Positions 1 through 6,633 of a stretch of 12,578 nucleotides of DNA are shown one piece after another. This DNA is from Nanobdellota archaeon. GTDB lineage: Archaea; Nanobdellota; Nanobdellia; Pacearchaeales; GW2011-AR1. Below the pieces are notes generated by a model. That model had not been told where the DNA came from and made no database searches. It worked only from the letters and a program-made list of their open reading frames with translations. Position 1 is the stretch's first letter, and each line of letters opens with the position of its first letter. A program made the position numbers and the translations under genes. The stretch covers positions 1-12,578 of the forward strand of contig JADFNI010000032.1 in the NCBI GenBank assembly GCA_022563455.1, in the 5' to 3' direction.

Positions 1-911
1 GGGGAACAATGCCTACAGGCAGCATCTCTATTGCATATTTCTTTCAAATGCTAAAAATTGCAGATTTTTTAAAAGCTGACTGTAAAGTAAAGATTCTAAT
101 AGCAGATCTCCACGCAGCATTAGATAGTGTTCCTTGGGAAAGACTAGATAAAAGATATGATTATTACAAGGAAGCCATAGTAACCATTCTAAAAATTATT
201 GACGTCCCAATAAATAAATTAGAATTTGTAAGAGGAAGAGATTTACAATTAAATAAAGATTATTTTAATGACATTCTAAAACTAAGTACCTTCTCAAGTC
301 TTAACAATACTAAAAGAGCGGCATCAGAAGGGGTAAAGAGTGCTATCGGAAGCGACGCAAAACTCTCCGGAATGATTTATCCCTTAATGCAAGCACTTGA
401 TGAGGAATACTTAAAAGTTGACGCCCAATTTGCAGGAGTAGATCAAAGAAAAATAATGGTATATGCAAGAGAATTCTTGCCAAAAATCGGATACGAATCA
501 AGAATCGAATTAATGAGTCCAATGATTAGAGGTTTGGTTGGAGAAAAAATGAGTTCAAGTGTGGAGTCAACAAAAATTGATTTAATGGATGACGAAAAAA
601 CAGTTATTAAAAAAATAAACAAAGCAGAATGTGTGCCCGGAGATACAAATAATGGAATTATGGCAATTCTAAAATATCTAATATTTATATTAAAGGAAAG
701 CAATAATACAAAATTTATAGTAAACAGGTCAGATAAATTCGGAGGAAATTTAGAATACGACAATTACGAAGCCGTCGAAAAAGATTTCAAGAACAAAACT
801 CTCCACCCGCTTGATCTAAAAAACGCAGTAGCTGAAGAAATAAATTCGCTTCTAAAGAATTTCAGAAACAATTCAAAACTAAAAGACCTCCATTCTAAAG
901 CTTATTCTTAA
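1..911 (+). CDS. tyrS: Tyrosyl-tRNA synthetase, 5'-truncated by the window edge
   Basis: Class Ic aminoacyl-tRNA synthetase that charges tRNA-Tyr in the cytoplasm. The reading frame is open to the left edge (bases 3-8 read Gly-Thr before the Met at 9), so that Met is internal and the N-terminus lies outside the window. Numbering from that Met, the Rossmann-fold start is PTGSISIAY (2-10), followed by the archaeal/eukaryotic block KIADFLKADC and ADLHAALD (16-39). The tyrosine-pocket region YPLMQALDEEYLKVDAQFAG is at 124-143, then VDQRK, and the ATP loop is GEKMSSS (178-184). The C-terminal helical part ends at the stop codon, so the 3' end is complete. The ATP-binding signature that is normally HIGH-like (HVAY or HVGY in related enzymes) reads SIAY, with Ser in place of the His. 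The KMSSS loop and the DQR block are intact, so the enzyme is probably active. Confidence 0.93.
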   Translation, partial: GTMPTGSISIAYFFQMLKIADFLKADCKVKILIADLHAALDSVPWERLDKRYDYYKEAIVTILKIIDVPINKLEFVRGRDLQLNKDYFNDILKLSTFSSLNNTKRAASEGVKSAIGSDAKLSGMIYPLMQALDEEYLKVDAQFAGVDQRKIMVYAREFLPKIGYESRIELMSPMIRGLVGEKMSSSVESTKIDLMDDEKTVIKKINKAECVPGDTNNGIMAILKYLIFILKESNNTKFIVNRSDKFGGNLEYDNYEAVEKDFKNKTLHPLDLKNAVAEEINSLLKNFRNNSKLKDLHSKAYS

Positions 912-932
912 GCATTTAATTCATTCGCTAGT

Positions 933-940
933 TTTATAAA
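933..940 (+). promoter_or_regulatory. TATA box for the DUF2339 gene
   Basis: TTTATAAA, 24-31 bp before the ATG at 964. In archaea this spacing puts transcription start at or next to the start codon, implying a leaderless mRNA. It lies just after the tyrS stop codon, so the DUF2339 gene has its own promoter. Confidence 0.7.
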
Positions 941-963
941 TCAATTTAAATCATGCATATAGT

Positions 964-2604
964 ATGATTTCTAATGAAGAAATTTTAAAGAGATTAGAAA
1001 AGCAAGATCTTAGGTTGTCAAAACTGGAGAGACACGTAGAGGCAAATTATTATTCTGAGGAACCTGAAATTGATCCAGAAAAAATAGAAGAAGAAGTGAA
1101 AGAATCATATAATTTTCCAAAGTTAACCTTCAATCAAGTAATTACATTTATAGGAGTTCTAGGAATCATCATCGGTGCAATTTCATTTCTTTTCTATGCA
1201 GTTGCAAATAATTGGATCGGAGAAACAGGCCAAATAATAATTGGAGTTACCTTAGGATTCATATTATTTGGTTTAGCATCTACTTTAAGAAAGAGTAAAG
1301 AACAATGGTCAAACATCATCTTTGGGGGAGCCTACATCATAGAATTTTTAACAATTGGCGTTGGGGTCTTAGAATACCAAGTGATCCCTGAATTAATAGG
1401 AATCTTACTAGCAGTTGCATTCCTAGTCTCATCAGTAATACTAAGCATAACTTTCAAATCAAAAGTAATAGCATATTTCGCATTAGTCGGAGGATACCTA
1501 ATTCCATTCATCACAGGAACTCTAAAAGATGATCTATTTGTAATGAGCTTCTACATTTTACTTTCTATTGGATTAGTAGTTCTTTCATTTGCAGAAAACT
1601 GGTATGATCTCAGACTAAGTTCTTATGTGGTAATAAGTTTATTTATTTTATATTCATTCGAGAGGCTTACTTCAGCAGATAACAAAGCAATTCCAATGAT
1701 TTTTATGACGCTGATATTTATCTTATACAAGACTTCAGTGTTATTATTTTCAACAAGGAATCAAAAGAAAGAATTCTCAACTTTTGAGTCATTAACTGTC
1801 GCATCCCTTAGTATATTATTTTTATCCTTCGTGTATCAGCTCTTTGATCTACCCCTAAGCATATATGGGATCTTCGTAATGTTATTTTCATTTGTCTATA
1901 TGGCAGAGATACTCTATTTCAAATCACAAAAATCAGAAGTCTCAAAATCTGTCTTACATACATTGCTCTCCATTGGAATAATAACTATAAATCTAGGATT
2001 CCTAATGCTAATAAATAGTGTAGATAAAGATTTCTTCTTAATACTCTTTGCCATAGAGTATGTTTTATTCTCAATAATTTCAAGCAAAGCCGAAGACGCC
2101 AACTTTTACAAGTCTTATTCATACATCTTACTTGGATTAATAACTTTCTGGTACGCATTCATACTAAGATTCGAAACAAGCTTTGAACATGCAACTTTCT
2201 TCATATTTTTCTTACTAGCAATAGTAATATCCTTCCTAGTACTATTTAAGAAAAACATAAATTTCAAAGTAAATGCAGCAAGTTTCCTAATCGGAGGATT
2301 TGCATTTATTTATTCGCTTTACAAGTATTCATGGTATTTAGGATTAAAAAACGAGGCAGCTCAAATAGTTCTATCTATTTTATGGTTAATATATACTCTT
2401 ACAATGTTCTCACATGTAGAAACAAGAGGGGGCAAACAATTAGCAGGATTGTTACTCGGAGCAACTCTTATAAAAATAGCATTTAACGATTTATTATATC
2501 TAAGTGGAGCTTTTAGAATTATAGGATTTATATTATTCGGAACTTTGTTAATAATCGGAGGATACCTAATAAAAGGTAATGAAGAACATGAAGAGATTAA
2601 ATAG
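964..2604 (+). CDS. DUF2339-type polytopic membrane protein
   Basis: A 546-residue integral membrane protein of unknown function. Residues 1-27 form a charged, coiled-coil-like helix, followed by an acidic linker (about 33-48). From about residue 55 to 540 there is an almost unbroken series of hydrophobic segments, roughly 14 or more, joined by short loops. The layout of an N-terminal coiled coil followed by many short membrane helices, with GVLGIIIGAISFLFYAV early and GGYLI-type turns repeated, matches the DUF2339 family of predicted membrane proteins, whose biochemical role is not established. The ATG at 964 fits a TATA box 24-31 bp upstream. The end overlaps the start of the next gene, so the two are probably co-transcribed and translationally coupled. 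The family call is from memory of its pattern. Confidence 0.7.
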   Translation: MISNEEILKRLEKQDLRLSKLERHVEANYYSEEPEIDPEKIEEEVKESYNFPKLTFNQVITFIGVLGIIIGAISFLFYAVANNWIGETGQIIIGVTLGFILFGLASTLRKSKEQWSNIIFGGAYIIEFLTIGVGVLEYQVIPELIGILLAVAFLVSSVILSITFKSKVIAYFALVGGYLIPFITGTLKDDLFVMSFYILLSIGLVVLSFAENWYDLRLSSYVVISLFILYSFERLTSADNKAIPMIFMTLIFILYKTSVLLFSTRNQKKEFSTFESLTVASLSILFLSFVYQLFDLPLSIYGIFVMLFSFVYMAEILYFKSQKSEVSKSVLHTLLSIGIITINLGFLMLINSVDKDFFLILFAIEYVLFSIISSKAEDANFYKSYSYILLGLITFWYAFILRFETSFEHATFFIFFLLAIVISFLVLFKKNINFKVNAASFLIGGFAFIYSLYKYSWYLGLKNEAAQIVLSILWLIYTLTMFSHVETRGGKQLAGLLLGATLIKIAFNDLLYLSGAFRIIGFILFGTLLIIGGYLIKGNEEHEEIK

Positions 2605-3673
2605 TTTATTAATAATTCTAATAGCATCTACAATGGTCTTACCGACGGTTTTAGCATTTGAAGCAAGTGAGTATGAGTTCTTCTCAGACATTGATGTTTA
2701 TTGCGAAGAATATATTGGAGATGTAAGATTTGAGTTGCCAAGTGAATATCTATCTTTAAGTTCTCCAAAATCCTATATGGCCGGAGGCCATAATATAGAA
2801 AAAAACGTAGGAGGATATTATAACAAGCTTCAAAATTGGTTCGTCAAGCAAATAGTAGGAGAACCTATAAGTGAAGTAGAAAAAATATTCGACAATAATT
2901 ATAATACGTATTTAGTCAGCGAGAATAGCAGGTCTTTAGAAGCCACATTTGAGAATCCAAGTTCAAAGAAAGTAAAAAAAGTATCTATAGATCTTAGAGA
3001 TTCTACATTAAATTCAATTGAGATATATAATGGAAACCAAAAAATAGATTTCATAAAGAATACAAATAATTTCCATTATGAATTAATCTTCAACCAGGAA
3101 ATAAACACAAATTCACTAAGATTAGTCTTAGGTTATAGCGACGTTTTAAAAATTAAAGAAATATCTTTCTTTGAGTATATTGGAGGAGATAGCAAATCGT
3201 TCGGATATTTTAATATTAATAATAACTGTGTAGAGAGTTTTAGATTTTATTTCGGAGAATATGGAGAAAGTAATGCAAGGTCAGGAGCAAAAAATTTACC
3301 TGTAGAATTTGACTTAAGCGTTAATACTTTTAGAAATAGCGAATATGTAGATGATTTTGATGGAGACGGAATAAAAAACGATAACGATAATTGTAGAGAT
3401 CTACCAAATCCTCTTCAAAAAGACATAAACTATAACAATATAGGGGATGCTTGTGAGGATTTTGATAGAGATGGAATAATCAATTTATTAGATAACTGTC
3501 CTGAAAAAAGCAACTATGATCAATTAGATGGAGACGGAGATGGCATAGGAAACGCATGTGATGAAGATGACGGAAGGTTTTTTGAAAAATACAAATATTT
3601 AACTTTTATTTTCGCAGCAATTATCGCAGCAGTCTTTGTAGGGTTCTCAATTGTATTAATGAAGAAAAAATAG
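2579..3673 (+). CDS. Secreted, membrane-anchored protein with thrombospondin type-3 calcium repeats
   Basis: A 364-residue predicted surface protein. It has a basic N-terminus and hydrophobic core (about 6-26, ending PTVLA), consistent with a signal peptide. Residues about 95-200 form a beta-rich stretch that begins with a run like FDNNYNTYLVSE and resembles a discoidin/F5-8C-like jelly roll; this part is tentative. Residues about 258-332 hold thrombospondin type-3-like repeats: DFDGDGIKNDNDNC, DFDRDGIINLLDNCP and DGDGDGIGNACDEDD, rich in calcium-ligand Asp/Asn and paired Cys. A membrane span (about 340-360) and a short MKKK tail anchor the C-terminus with the repeats outside. The start overlaps the upstream gene by 26 bp; an ATG at 2588 would give a 17-bp overlap and an equally good signal peptide. 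Likely partner of the DUF2339 protein. Confidence 0.8.
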   Translation: MKNMKRLNSLLIILIASTMVLPTVLAFEASEYEFFSDIDVYCEEYIGDVRFELPSEYLSLSSPKSYMAGGHNIEKNVGGYYNKLQNWFVKQIVGEPISEVEKIFDNNYNTYLVSENSRSLEATFENPSSKKVKKVSIDLRDSTLNSIEIYNGNQKIDFIKNTNNFHYELIFNQEINTNSLRLVLGYSDVLKIKEISFFEYIGGDSKSFGYFNINNNCVESFRFYFGEYGESNARSGAKNLPVEFDLSVNTFRNSEYVDDFDGDGIKNDNDNCRDLPNPLQKDINYNNIGDACEDFDRDGIINLLDNCPEKSNYDQLDGDGDGIGNACDEDDGRFFEKYKYLTFIFAAIIAAVFVGFSIVLMKKK

Positions 3674-3707
3674 CTTAGTTAACAAATTATCACATAAAAA
3701 ACAAAAC

Positions 3708-3717
3708 ATTTATATAT
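3708..3717 (+). promoter_or_regulatory. TATA box upstream of the 28-codon ORF and the zinc-ribbon gene
   Basis: ATTTATATAT centred about 26 bp before the ATG at 3738. The spacing predicts a transcript starting at that ATG, so the zinc-ribbon gene at 3844 would have a leader of about 105 nt. Confidence 0.55.
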
Positions 3718-3737
3718 TTCCTCTTCCTAAATATAAC

Positions 3738-3824
3738 ATGAACACACAGGAGAGGATTAACCATTCTTGGAAATATACCTCTTTAGCGTGCGCTCTAGCT
3801 TTTATCTCTGTCATTAAGGCATAA
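3738..3824 (+). CDS. Possible 28-residue leaderless small ORF
   Basis: ATG to TAA encoding 28 residues, beginning MNTQERINHSWKYTS and continuing with a hydrophobic run ALAFISVI. It is the first ATG expected on the transcript from the TATA box at 3708-3717, at typical leaderless spacing. It is not in frame with the following gene (106 nt offset) and ends 19 nt before it. It could be a small membrane peptide, a translated upstream ORF affecting the zinc-ribbon gene, or a non-translated leader. Only the position supports coding; there is no recognised homology. Confidence 0.35.
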   Translation: MNTQERINHSWKYTSLACALAFISVIKA

Positions 3825-3843
3825 ACCACGGCATTCGATCATT

Positions 3844-4269
3844 ATGAAAAACTATTTTTTGAATGCCACTATACAGGCATTGCCATTTGAAAACGAATCC
3901 CATCCATATCCACATCAAGAGTGCCTATCATGTTCAAATTTTATTAAAGATCCTATATGTCCAAAGTGTATATTTAGGGGATTTCGTCAGTGGCTACAAA
4001 TAATTCCAAAAGAAGAAGAGACAATAAAAGAAAAAGTAAACTATTTTTTAGAAAGAAACAAACACTTAGAAAAGTGTTCAGTAACATGCATATCATGTAA
4101 TAAAAATTCCACTCACACCTGCCCTTACTGTTTTACAGACTTCCTGTATAAGGTGACTAAGGAAGCTGGAGCGGGTGTGAGGCATCTTACTCAATTTCTT
4201 TTCCTATTTAATTTTGATTTTGAACATAAGGGATATTCTCATGACCTAGAGGCTTATGGTGGGTATTAA
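3844..4269 (+). CDS. Small protein with two Cys4 zinc-ribbon-like modules
   Basis: A 141-residue soluble protein I cannot assign to a named family. It has two tandem CxxC pairs: C27-x2-C30 with C39-x2-C42 (ECLSC...ICPKC), and C82-x2-C85 with C93-x2-C96 (TCISC...TCPYC), plus an extra Cys at 78. This is the usual geometry of two zinc ribbons. A charged helical segment (about 55-76) separates them. The C-terminal 30 residues are aromatic-rich. It may bind nucleic acid or act as a zinc-stabilised adaptor, but no catalytic motif is visible. Its ATG sits inside an inverted repeat (GGCATTC at 3830-3836, GAATGCC at 3861-3867). It converges on the toxin gene, with a single base between the two stop codons. 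Confidence 0.75.
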   Translation: MKNYFLNATIQALPFENESHPYPHQECLSCSNFIKDPICPKCIFRGFRQWLQIIPKEEETIKEKVNYFLERNKHLEKCSVTCISCNKNSTHTCPYCFTDFLYKVTKEAGAGVRHLTQFLFLFNFDFEHKGYSHDLEAYGGY

Positions 4270-4270
4270 G

Positions 4271-4522
4271 TCATCTTCCATAAACATTCTTTCTATGCCC
4301 AATTTTCAAAACAACTAAAATATTATTTTCATTTTGAATATCAATAATAACCCTATAATTTCCAATCCGAAGTTTAAATCCCTTTATATCTTCTAGGGAT
4401 TTAAGATATCTATGGGGATTTTTCTTACATTCTTGAAGTTTATTCCATATTCTCTTCTTTAAGCCATTCTCAAGTTTATTAAGATCCATAAGAGCTTTCT
4501 TATCAAAAATAATTTTATACAT
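4271..4522 (-). CDS. RelE/ParE-superfamily toxin
   Basis: An 83-residue basic protein with the compact RelE/ParE fold pattern: an N-terminal beta strand MYKIIF, two helices (about 8-34), then strands GFKLRIGNYRVIIDI and ILVVLKIGHRKNVYGR. The basic and aromatic positions that RelE-type ribonucleases use around the active site have counterparts here (R52, R58, H76-R77, Y81), so an mRNA-cleaving activity is plausible; ParE-like gyrase poisoning cannot be excluded. Its ATG overlaps the antitoxin stop as TAATG, giving tight translational coupling with the antitoxin first, as is usual in type II toxin-antitoxin pairs. Confidence 0.88.
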   Translation of the reverse strand: MYKIIFDKKALMDLNKLENGLKKRIWNKLQECKKNPHRYLKSLEDIKGFKLRIGNYRVIIDIQNENNILVVLKIGHRKNVYGR

Positions 4523-4758
4523 TATATCCCTAATATTTTTTTAGCCTCTTCCTCACTATAATAATCTCCCTCTTTTATTCTTTTTCGAGCATTCTTTATT
4601 TCAGTTATTGTCTCTTGACTAAGTTTTGGATCTTTTTCAATCATCTTTGCAATATAAATTAATTTTCGAACAAGTTCATTATAACTCTCACTCTTATATT
4701 GTTTAAATTTATCAAGTTCACTTTTTGTATTTGAATCAAGTCTAATTGTCGTTTCCAT
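4522..4758 (-). CDS. Ribbon-helix-helix antitoxin partner of the RelE-like toxin
   Basis: A 78-residue protein. The N-terminal strand METTIRLDSNTKSEL followed by the helix pair (about 10-40) is typical of ribbon-helix-helix DNA-binding antitoxins. The acidic/basic C-terminal half (PKLSQETITEI... ending SEEEAKKILGI) would wrap the toxin. I chose the ATG at 4758. The in-frame TTG at 4764 would add two residues but lies inside the palindrome, and the ATG sits at leaderless distance from the TATA box at 4783-4790. It presumably represses its own operon through the palindrome overlapping the start codon. Confidence 0.85.
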   Translation of the reverse strand: METTIRLDSNTKSELDKFKQYKSESYNELVRKLIYIAKMIEKDPKLSQETITEIKNARKRIKEGDYYSEEEAKKILGI

Positions 4759-4771
4759 ATACAATTGTATA
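4758..4771. promoter_or_regulatory. Palindromic operator overlapping the antitoxin start codon
   Basis: TATACAATTGTATA is a perfect 14-bp palindrome. Its left end overlaps the first base of the antitoxin ATG and it lies directly downstream of the TATA box, covering the predicted transcription start. That is a suitable site for autorepression by a ribbon-helix-helix dimer. Binding is inferred. Confidence 0.65.
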
Positions 4772-4782
4772 CAGACGTAGAT

Positions 4783-4790
4783 TATATAAA
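4783..4790 (-). promoter_or_regulatory. TATA box for the RelE-type toxin-antitoxin operon
   Basis: On the minus strand it reads TTTATATA, 25-32 bp before the antitoxin ATG at 4758, giving a leaderless transcript. Confidence 0.65.
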
Positions 4791-4849
4791 TCTTTCTATT
4801 TATTATTCTTAACCAAAACCCCTAAAAACCCAATTTCTTTCATAATTCT

Positions 4850-5767
4850 ATGAATAACAAACAAAAAGAAGCAGTAGTCTTATACTCTGGAGGATTAGAC
4901 TCTAGGTTAACTATAATGCTTTTACAAGATCAAGGTTTCAAGATTACAGCACTTTATTTTAATCTACCTTACGGCTGTGGATGTTGCAATGTTAGTTGTA
5001 ATTTCAACTTTACCCAAAGAGAAGAAATAAATATGAAAATCTTTGATGTAACAAAGGAGCCTTATCTAACAGAATACCTAAAAGTAATAAGTAACCCAAA
5101 ATACGGAACAGGTACCGGAATTAATCCATGTAAGGATTGCAAGATCTATATTTTCATAAAAGCAAAAGAATACGCAGATGAAAACGGTATTGAAGTCATT
5201 GCAACTGGAGAAGTTTTAGGACAAAGACCAATGTCGCAAGTCCCTAGAGCAATGCATATAATTGACGATGCTCTAGGTTTCGAAATCTTAAGACCCTTAT
5301 CTGCAAAACTCTTACCAGAAACTAGTTACGAAAAGAAAGGATTAGTAGACAGAAGCAAACTCTTAGACATACAAGGAAGAAGAAGAATCAAACAAATGGC
5401 TTTAGCGGATGAATATAGCATCAAATATCCAAGCCCTGGAGGAGGATGTTTCCTCTGTGAAAAAGAGCCATCAAAGAGACTAAAAAAATTATTTGAAAAA
5501 AATTTAGTAAATGAGAACACCCTTCCACTCTCAATTATGGGAAGACATTTTATGAAAGATGATATTTGGTTTGTCGTCGCTAGAAACAGTAACGAATCAG
5601 CAAAAATAGAATCATACAAAACTTCAATCATGGGAATTAAAGGTCAACCTTCAGTATACTTCTCAAATGAATCAGGAATTGAATACGCAAAAGAATTACA
5701 AAAAGCTTATTCTACAGGAGCCTCATTAGAGAAACGAGAAATCATGTTGGTTAATAAATTACAATAA
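4850..5767 (+). CDS. ThiI/MnmA-like PP-loop tRNA thiolation enzyme
   Basis: A 305-residue protein of the adenine nucleotide alpha-hydrolase superfamily. SGGLDS (13-18) is the ATP-pyrophosphatase PP-loop. The block EVLGQRPMSQ (121-130), the LRPLSAKLLPET segment (148-158), GRRRIKQ (176-182) and YPSPGGGC (193-200) match the PP-loop branch found in ThiI/MnmA-like proteins that often carry a DUF814-like C-terminal region. Cysteines cluster at 43/45/46/50, 94/97 and 200/203, consistent with an iron-sulfur cluster or persulfide relay. There is no THUMP domain. The C-terminal part (about 222-300, with MGRHF and FVVARN) is probably the RNA-binding or accessory domain. Likely role: adenylation and sulfur insertion into a tRNA uridine; the target position cannot be read from sequence. 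The only TATA-like stretch at leaderless distance is weak (4821-4828). The stop codon overlaps the tail of the minus-strand HAD remnant. Confidence 0.78.
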   Translation: MNNKQKEAVVLYSGGLDSRLTIMLLQDQGFKITALYFNLPYGCGCCNVSCNFNFTQREEINMKIFDVTKEPYLTEYLKVISNPKYGTGTGINPCKDCKIYIFIKAKEYADENGIEVIATGEVLGQRPMSQVPRAMHIIDDALGFEILRPLSAKLLPETSYEKKGLVDRSKLLDIQGRRRIKQMALADEYSIKYPSPGGGCFLCEKEPSKRLKKLFEKNLVNENTLPLSIMGRHFMKDDIWFVVARNSNESAKIESYKTSIMGIKGQPSVYFSNESGIEYAKELQKAYSTGASLEKREIMLVNKLQ

Positions 5768-5960
5768 CTCCCCCTTCTTCTTAATCGCCTTCAATAGCTT
5801 TTGTAGCTCTCTAAAATCCTTAATTATATAATCAGATCTTTGAGCCTTAATAGTTTTCAAATCAGACCAAGAACATTTGTTATGAATAGCAACAGAAACA
5901 CACCCGGCAGCCATCAAATATTAAACATCAGTAAAACGATCCCCTATACAATCTCCACCT
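5759..5960 (-). pseudogene. Decayed 3' fragment of a HAD phosphatase gene
   Basis: Minus-strand translation gives GDRFTDV, stop, YLMAAGCVSVAIHNKC and then a tail that ends KAIKKKGELL before a stop at 5759-5761. This parallels GDRFTDIEYSRSAGCVSVAIHNKC of the intact HAD gene at 6634-7278. A TAA replaces the Glu codon after the motif IV aspartate (at about 5921), further stops and a probable frameshift follow upstream (about 5945-6000), and motifs I-III are missing. Positions 5805-5910 are 103/106 identical to 6671-6776; the flanks are clearly more diverged. It is a relic of a second HAD paralog, and it ends inside the 3' end of the PP-loop gene. The upstream border is uncertain. Confidence 0.85.
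5805..5910. repeat. Direct repeat copy 1 (HAD 3' tract)
   Basis: A 106-bp tract matching 6671-6776 in the same orientation, with three substitutions (5836, 5837, 5840) and a 70-bp perfectly identical run (5841-5910). It lies in the HAD remnant. Confidence 0.95.
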
Positions 5961-6018
5961 ATAATCCCTCAGCTCATCCACAACATAATTTTTATTAGCT
6001 CTCAAAAATACAAAAAGA

Positions 6019-6026
6019 TTTATAAA
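6019..6026 (+). promoter_or_regulatory. TATA box for the second toxin-antitoxin operon
   Basis: TTTATAAA, 44-51 bp before the ATG at 6070. Transcription would start near 6050, within the operator repeats, leaving a leader of about 20 nt. The repeats also contain TATAA, so the exact TATA box is ambiguous. Confidence 0.6.
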
Positions 6027-6069
6027 CTATAACAGTTATAACAGTTATAACAGTTATAACAATTATAAA
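6026..6069. promoter_or_regulatory. Tandem palindromic operator, 9-bp period
   Basis: GTTATAAC, itself an 8-bp palindrome, occurs three times at exact 9-bp steps (6035-6042, 6044-6051, 6053-6060), each separated by one A. A degenerate copy flanks each side (ACTATAAC at 6026-6033, AATTATAA at 6062-6069). Any adjacent pair also forms a 17-bp inverted repeat. It fills the space between TATA box and start codon, the expected place for cooperative autorepression by the antitoxin encoded next. Confidence 0.75.
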
Positions 6070-6276
6070 ATGAAAAATACAACTATTGCAGTATCTGAGG
6101 AAATTAGAGAAGAAATTAAGGGATTTGGAGGGAAAGGGGAAACATATTCCCAAGTTCTCTCAAGATTATTAAAAAGTGCAAGAGAAAGGCAGCTACAAGA
6201 TCTTTTAATGAGCGACGAAGGAACAATTTCTATAGAAGAGGCATTATCCAAGGCTAAGAAAAAATGGCAAAGGTAA
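6070..6276 (+). CDS. VapB-like (DUF7557-type) antitoxin
   Basis: A 68-residue protein. The N-terminus MKNTTIAVSEEIREEIKGFG, followed by KGETYSQVLSRLL, is the pattern of the small archaeal VapB-like antitoxins: a beta strand, then a short helix-turn-helix that dimerises on DNA. The acidic C-terminus, with a SIEEALSKAKKKW ending, would contact the toxin. The gene sits directly behind the tandem operator and overlaps the next start by 13 bp in another frame, so it is the first gene of a type II toxin-antitoxin pair. It differs from the antitoxin at 4522-4758, so the two modules are not recent duplicates. Confidence 0.82.
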   Translation: MKNTTIAVSEEIREEIKGFGGKGETYSQVLSRLLKSARERQLQDLLMSDEGTISIEEALSKAKKKWQR

Positions 6277-6602
6277 TAATAACCAATAGATTAGAAAAAG
6301 AAATTAATAAAAAATTTAAATCTGAATCTATTAAAATATTTGAATTTATCTATTCGTTAAAACAAAATCCTACTAAAGGTAAAATAATTAGTCAGATAGG
6401 AAAAATCCTAATTAAAGAGTTAAAATATAAATCGTTTAGATTTTATTTTATAACTGAAGGGTATAAAATAAAACTTTTCAAAAAAGAAGAAATTGAAGAA
6501 ATTCTCATAAAATTTGTAAGAATGTCAAACAAGAATAGTCAACAAAAAGTAATCAATGAAATAAAGTCTATTTTAAGAACTCTCGGAGAAGAAGGATTTT
6601 AA
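6264..6602 (+). CDS. Probable RelE/ParE-like toxin of the second module
   Basis: A 112-residue, very basic protein. MAKVIITNRLEKEINKKF and the following helix (to about 36), then the strand run LIKELKYKSFRFYFITEGYKIKLF, give the helix-helix-beta-sheet order of the RelE/ParE superfamily. A C-terminal helical extension (about 76-112) makes it longer than the usual 85-95 residues. The canonical catalytic residues are less clear than in the toxin at 4271-4522. Its position overlapping an antitoxin gene is the stronger evidence. It ends 31 bp from the convergent HAD gene stop codon. Confidence 0.7.
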   Translation: MAKVIITNRLEKEINKKFKSESIKIFEFIYSLKQNPTKGKIISQIGKILIKELKYKSFRFYFITEGYKIKLFKKEEIEEILIKFVRMSNKNSQQKVINEIKSILRTLGEEGF

Positions 6603-6633
6603 GAAGTTTTGATTCACAAAAACCTCACAAACT

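Noticed and set aside
443..763. 106-codon open frame on the minus strand inside tyrS
   Set aside because: It is antisense to the KMSSS region of a clear synthetase; no independent support.
4522..4764. Antitoxin start at the TTG codon at 4764
   Set aside because: The ATG at 4758 fits the ribbon-helix-helix N-terminus and the TATA spacing; the TTG lies inside the operator palindrome.
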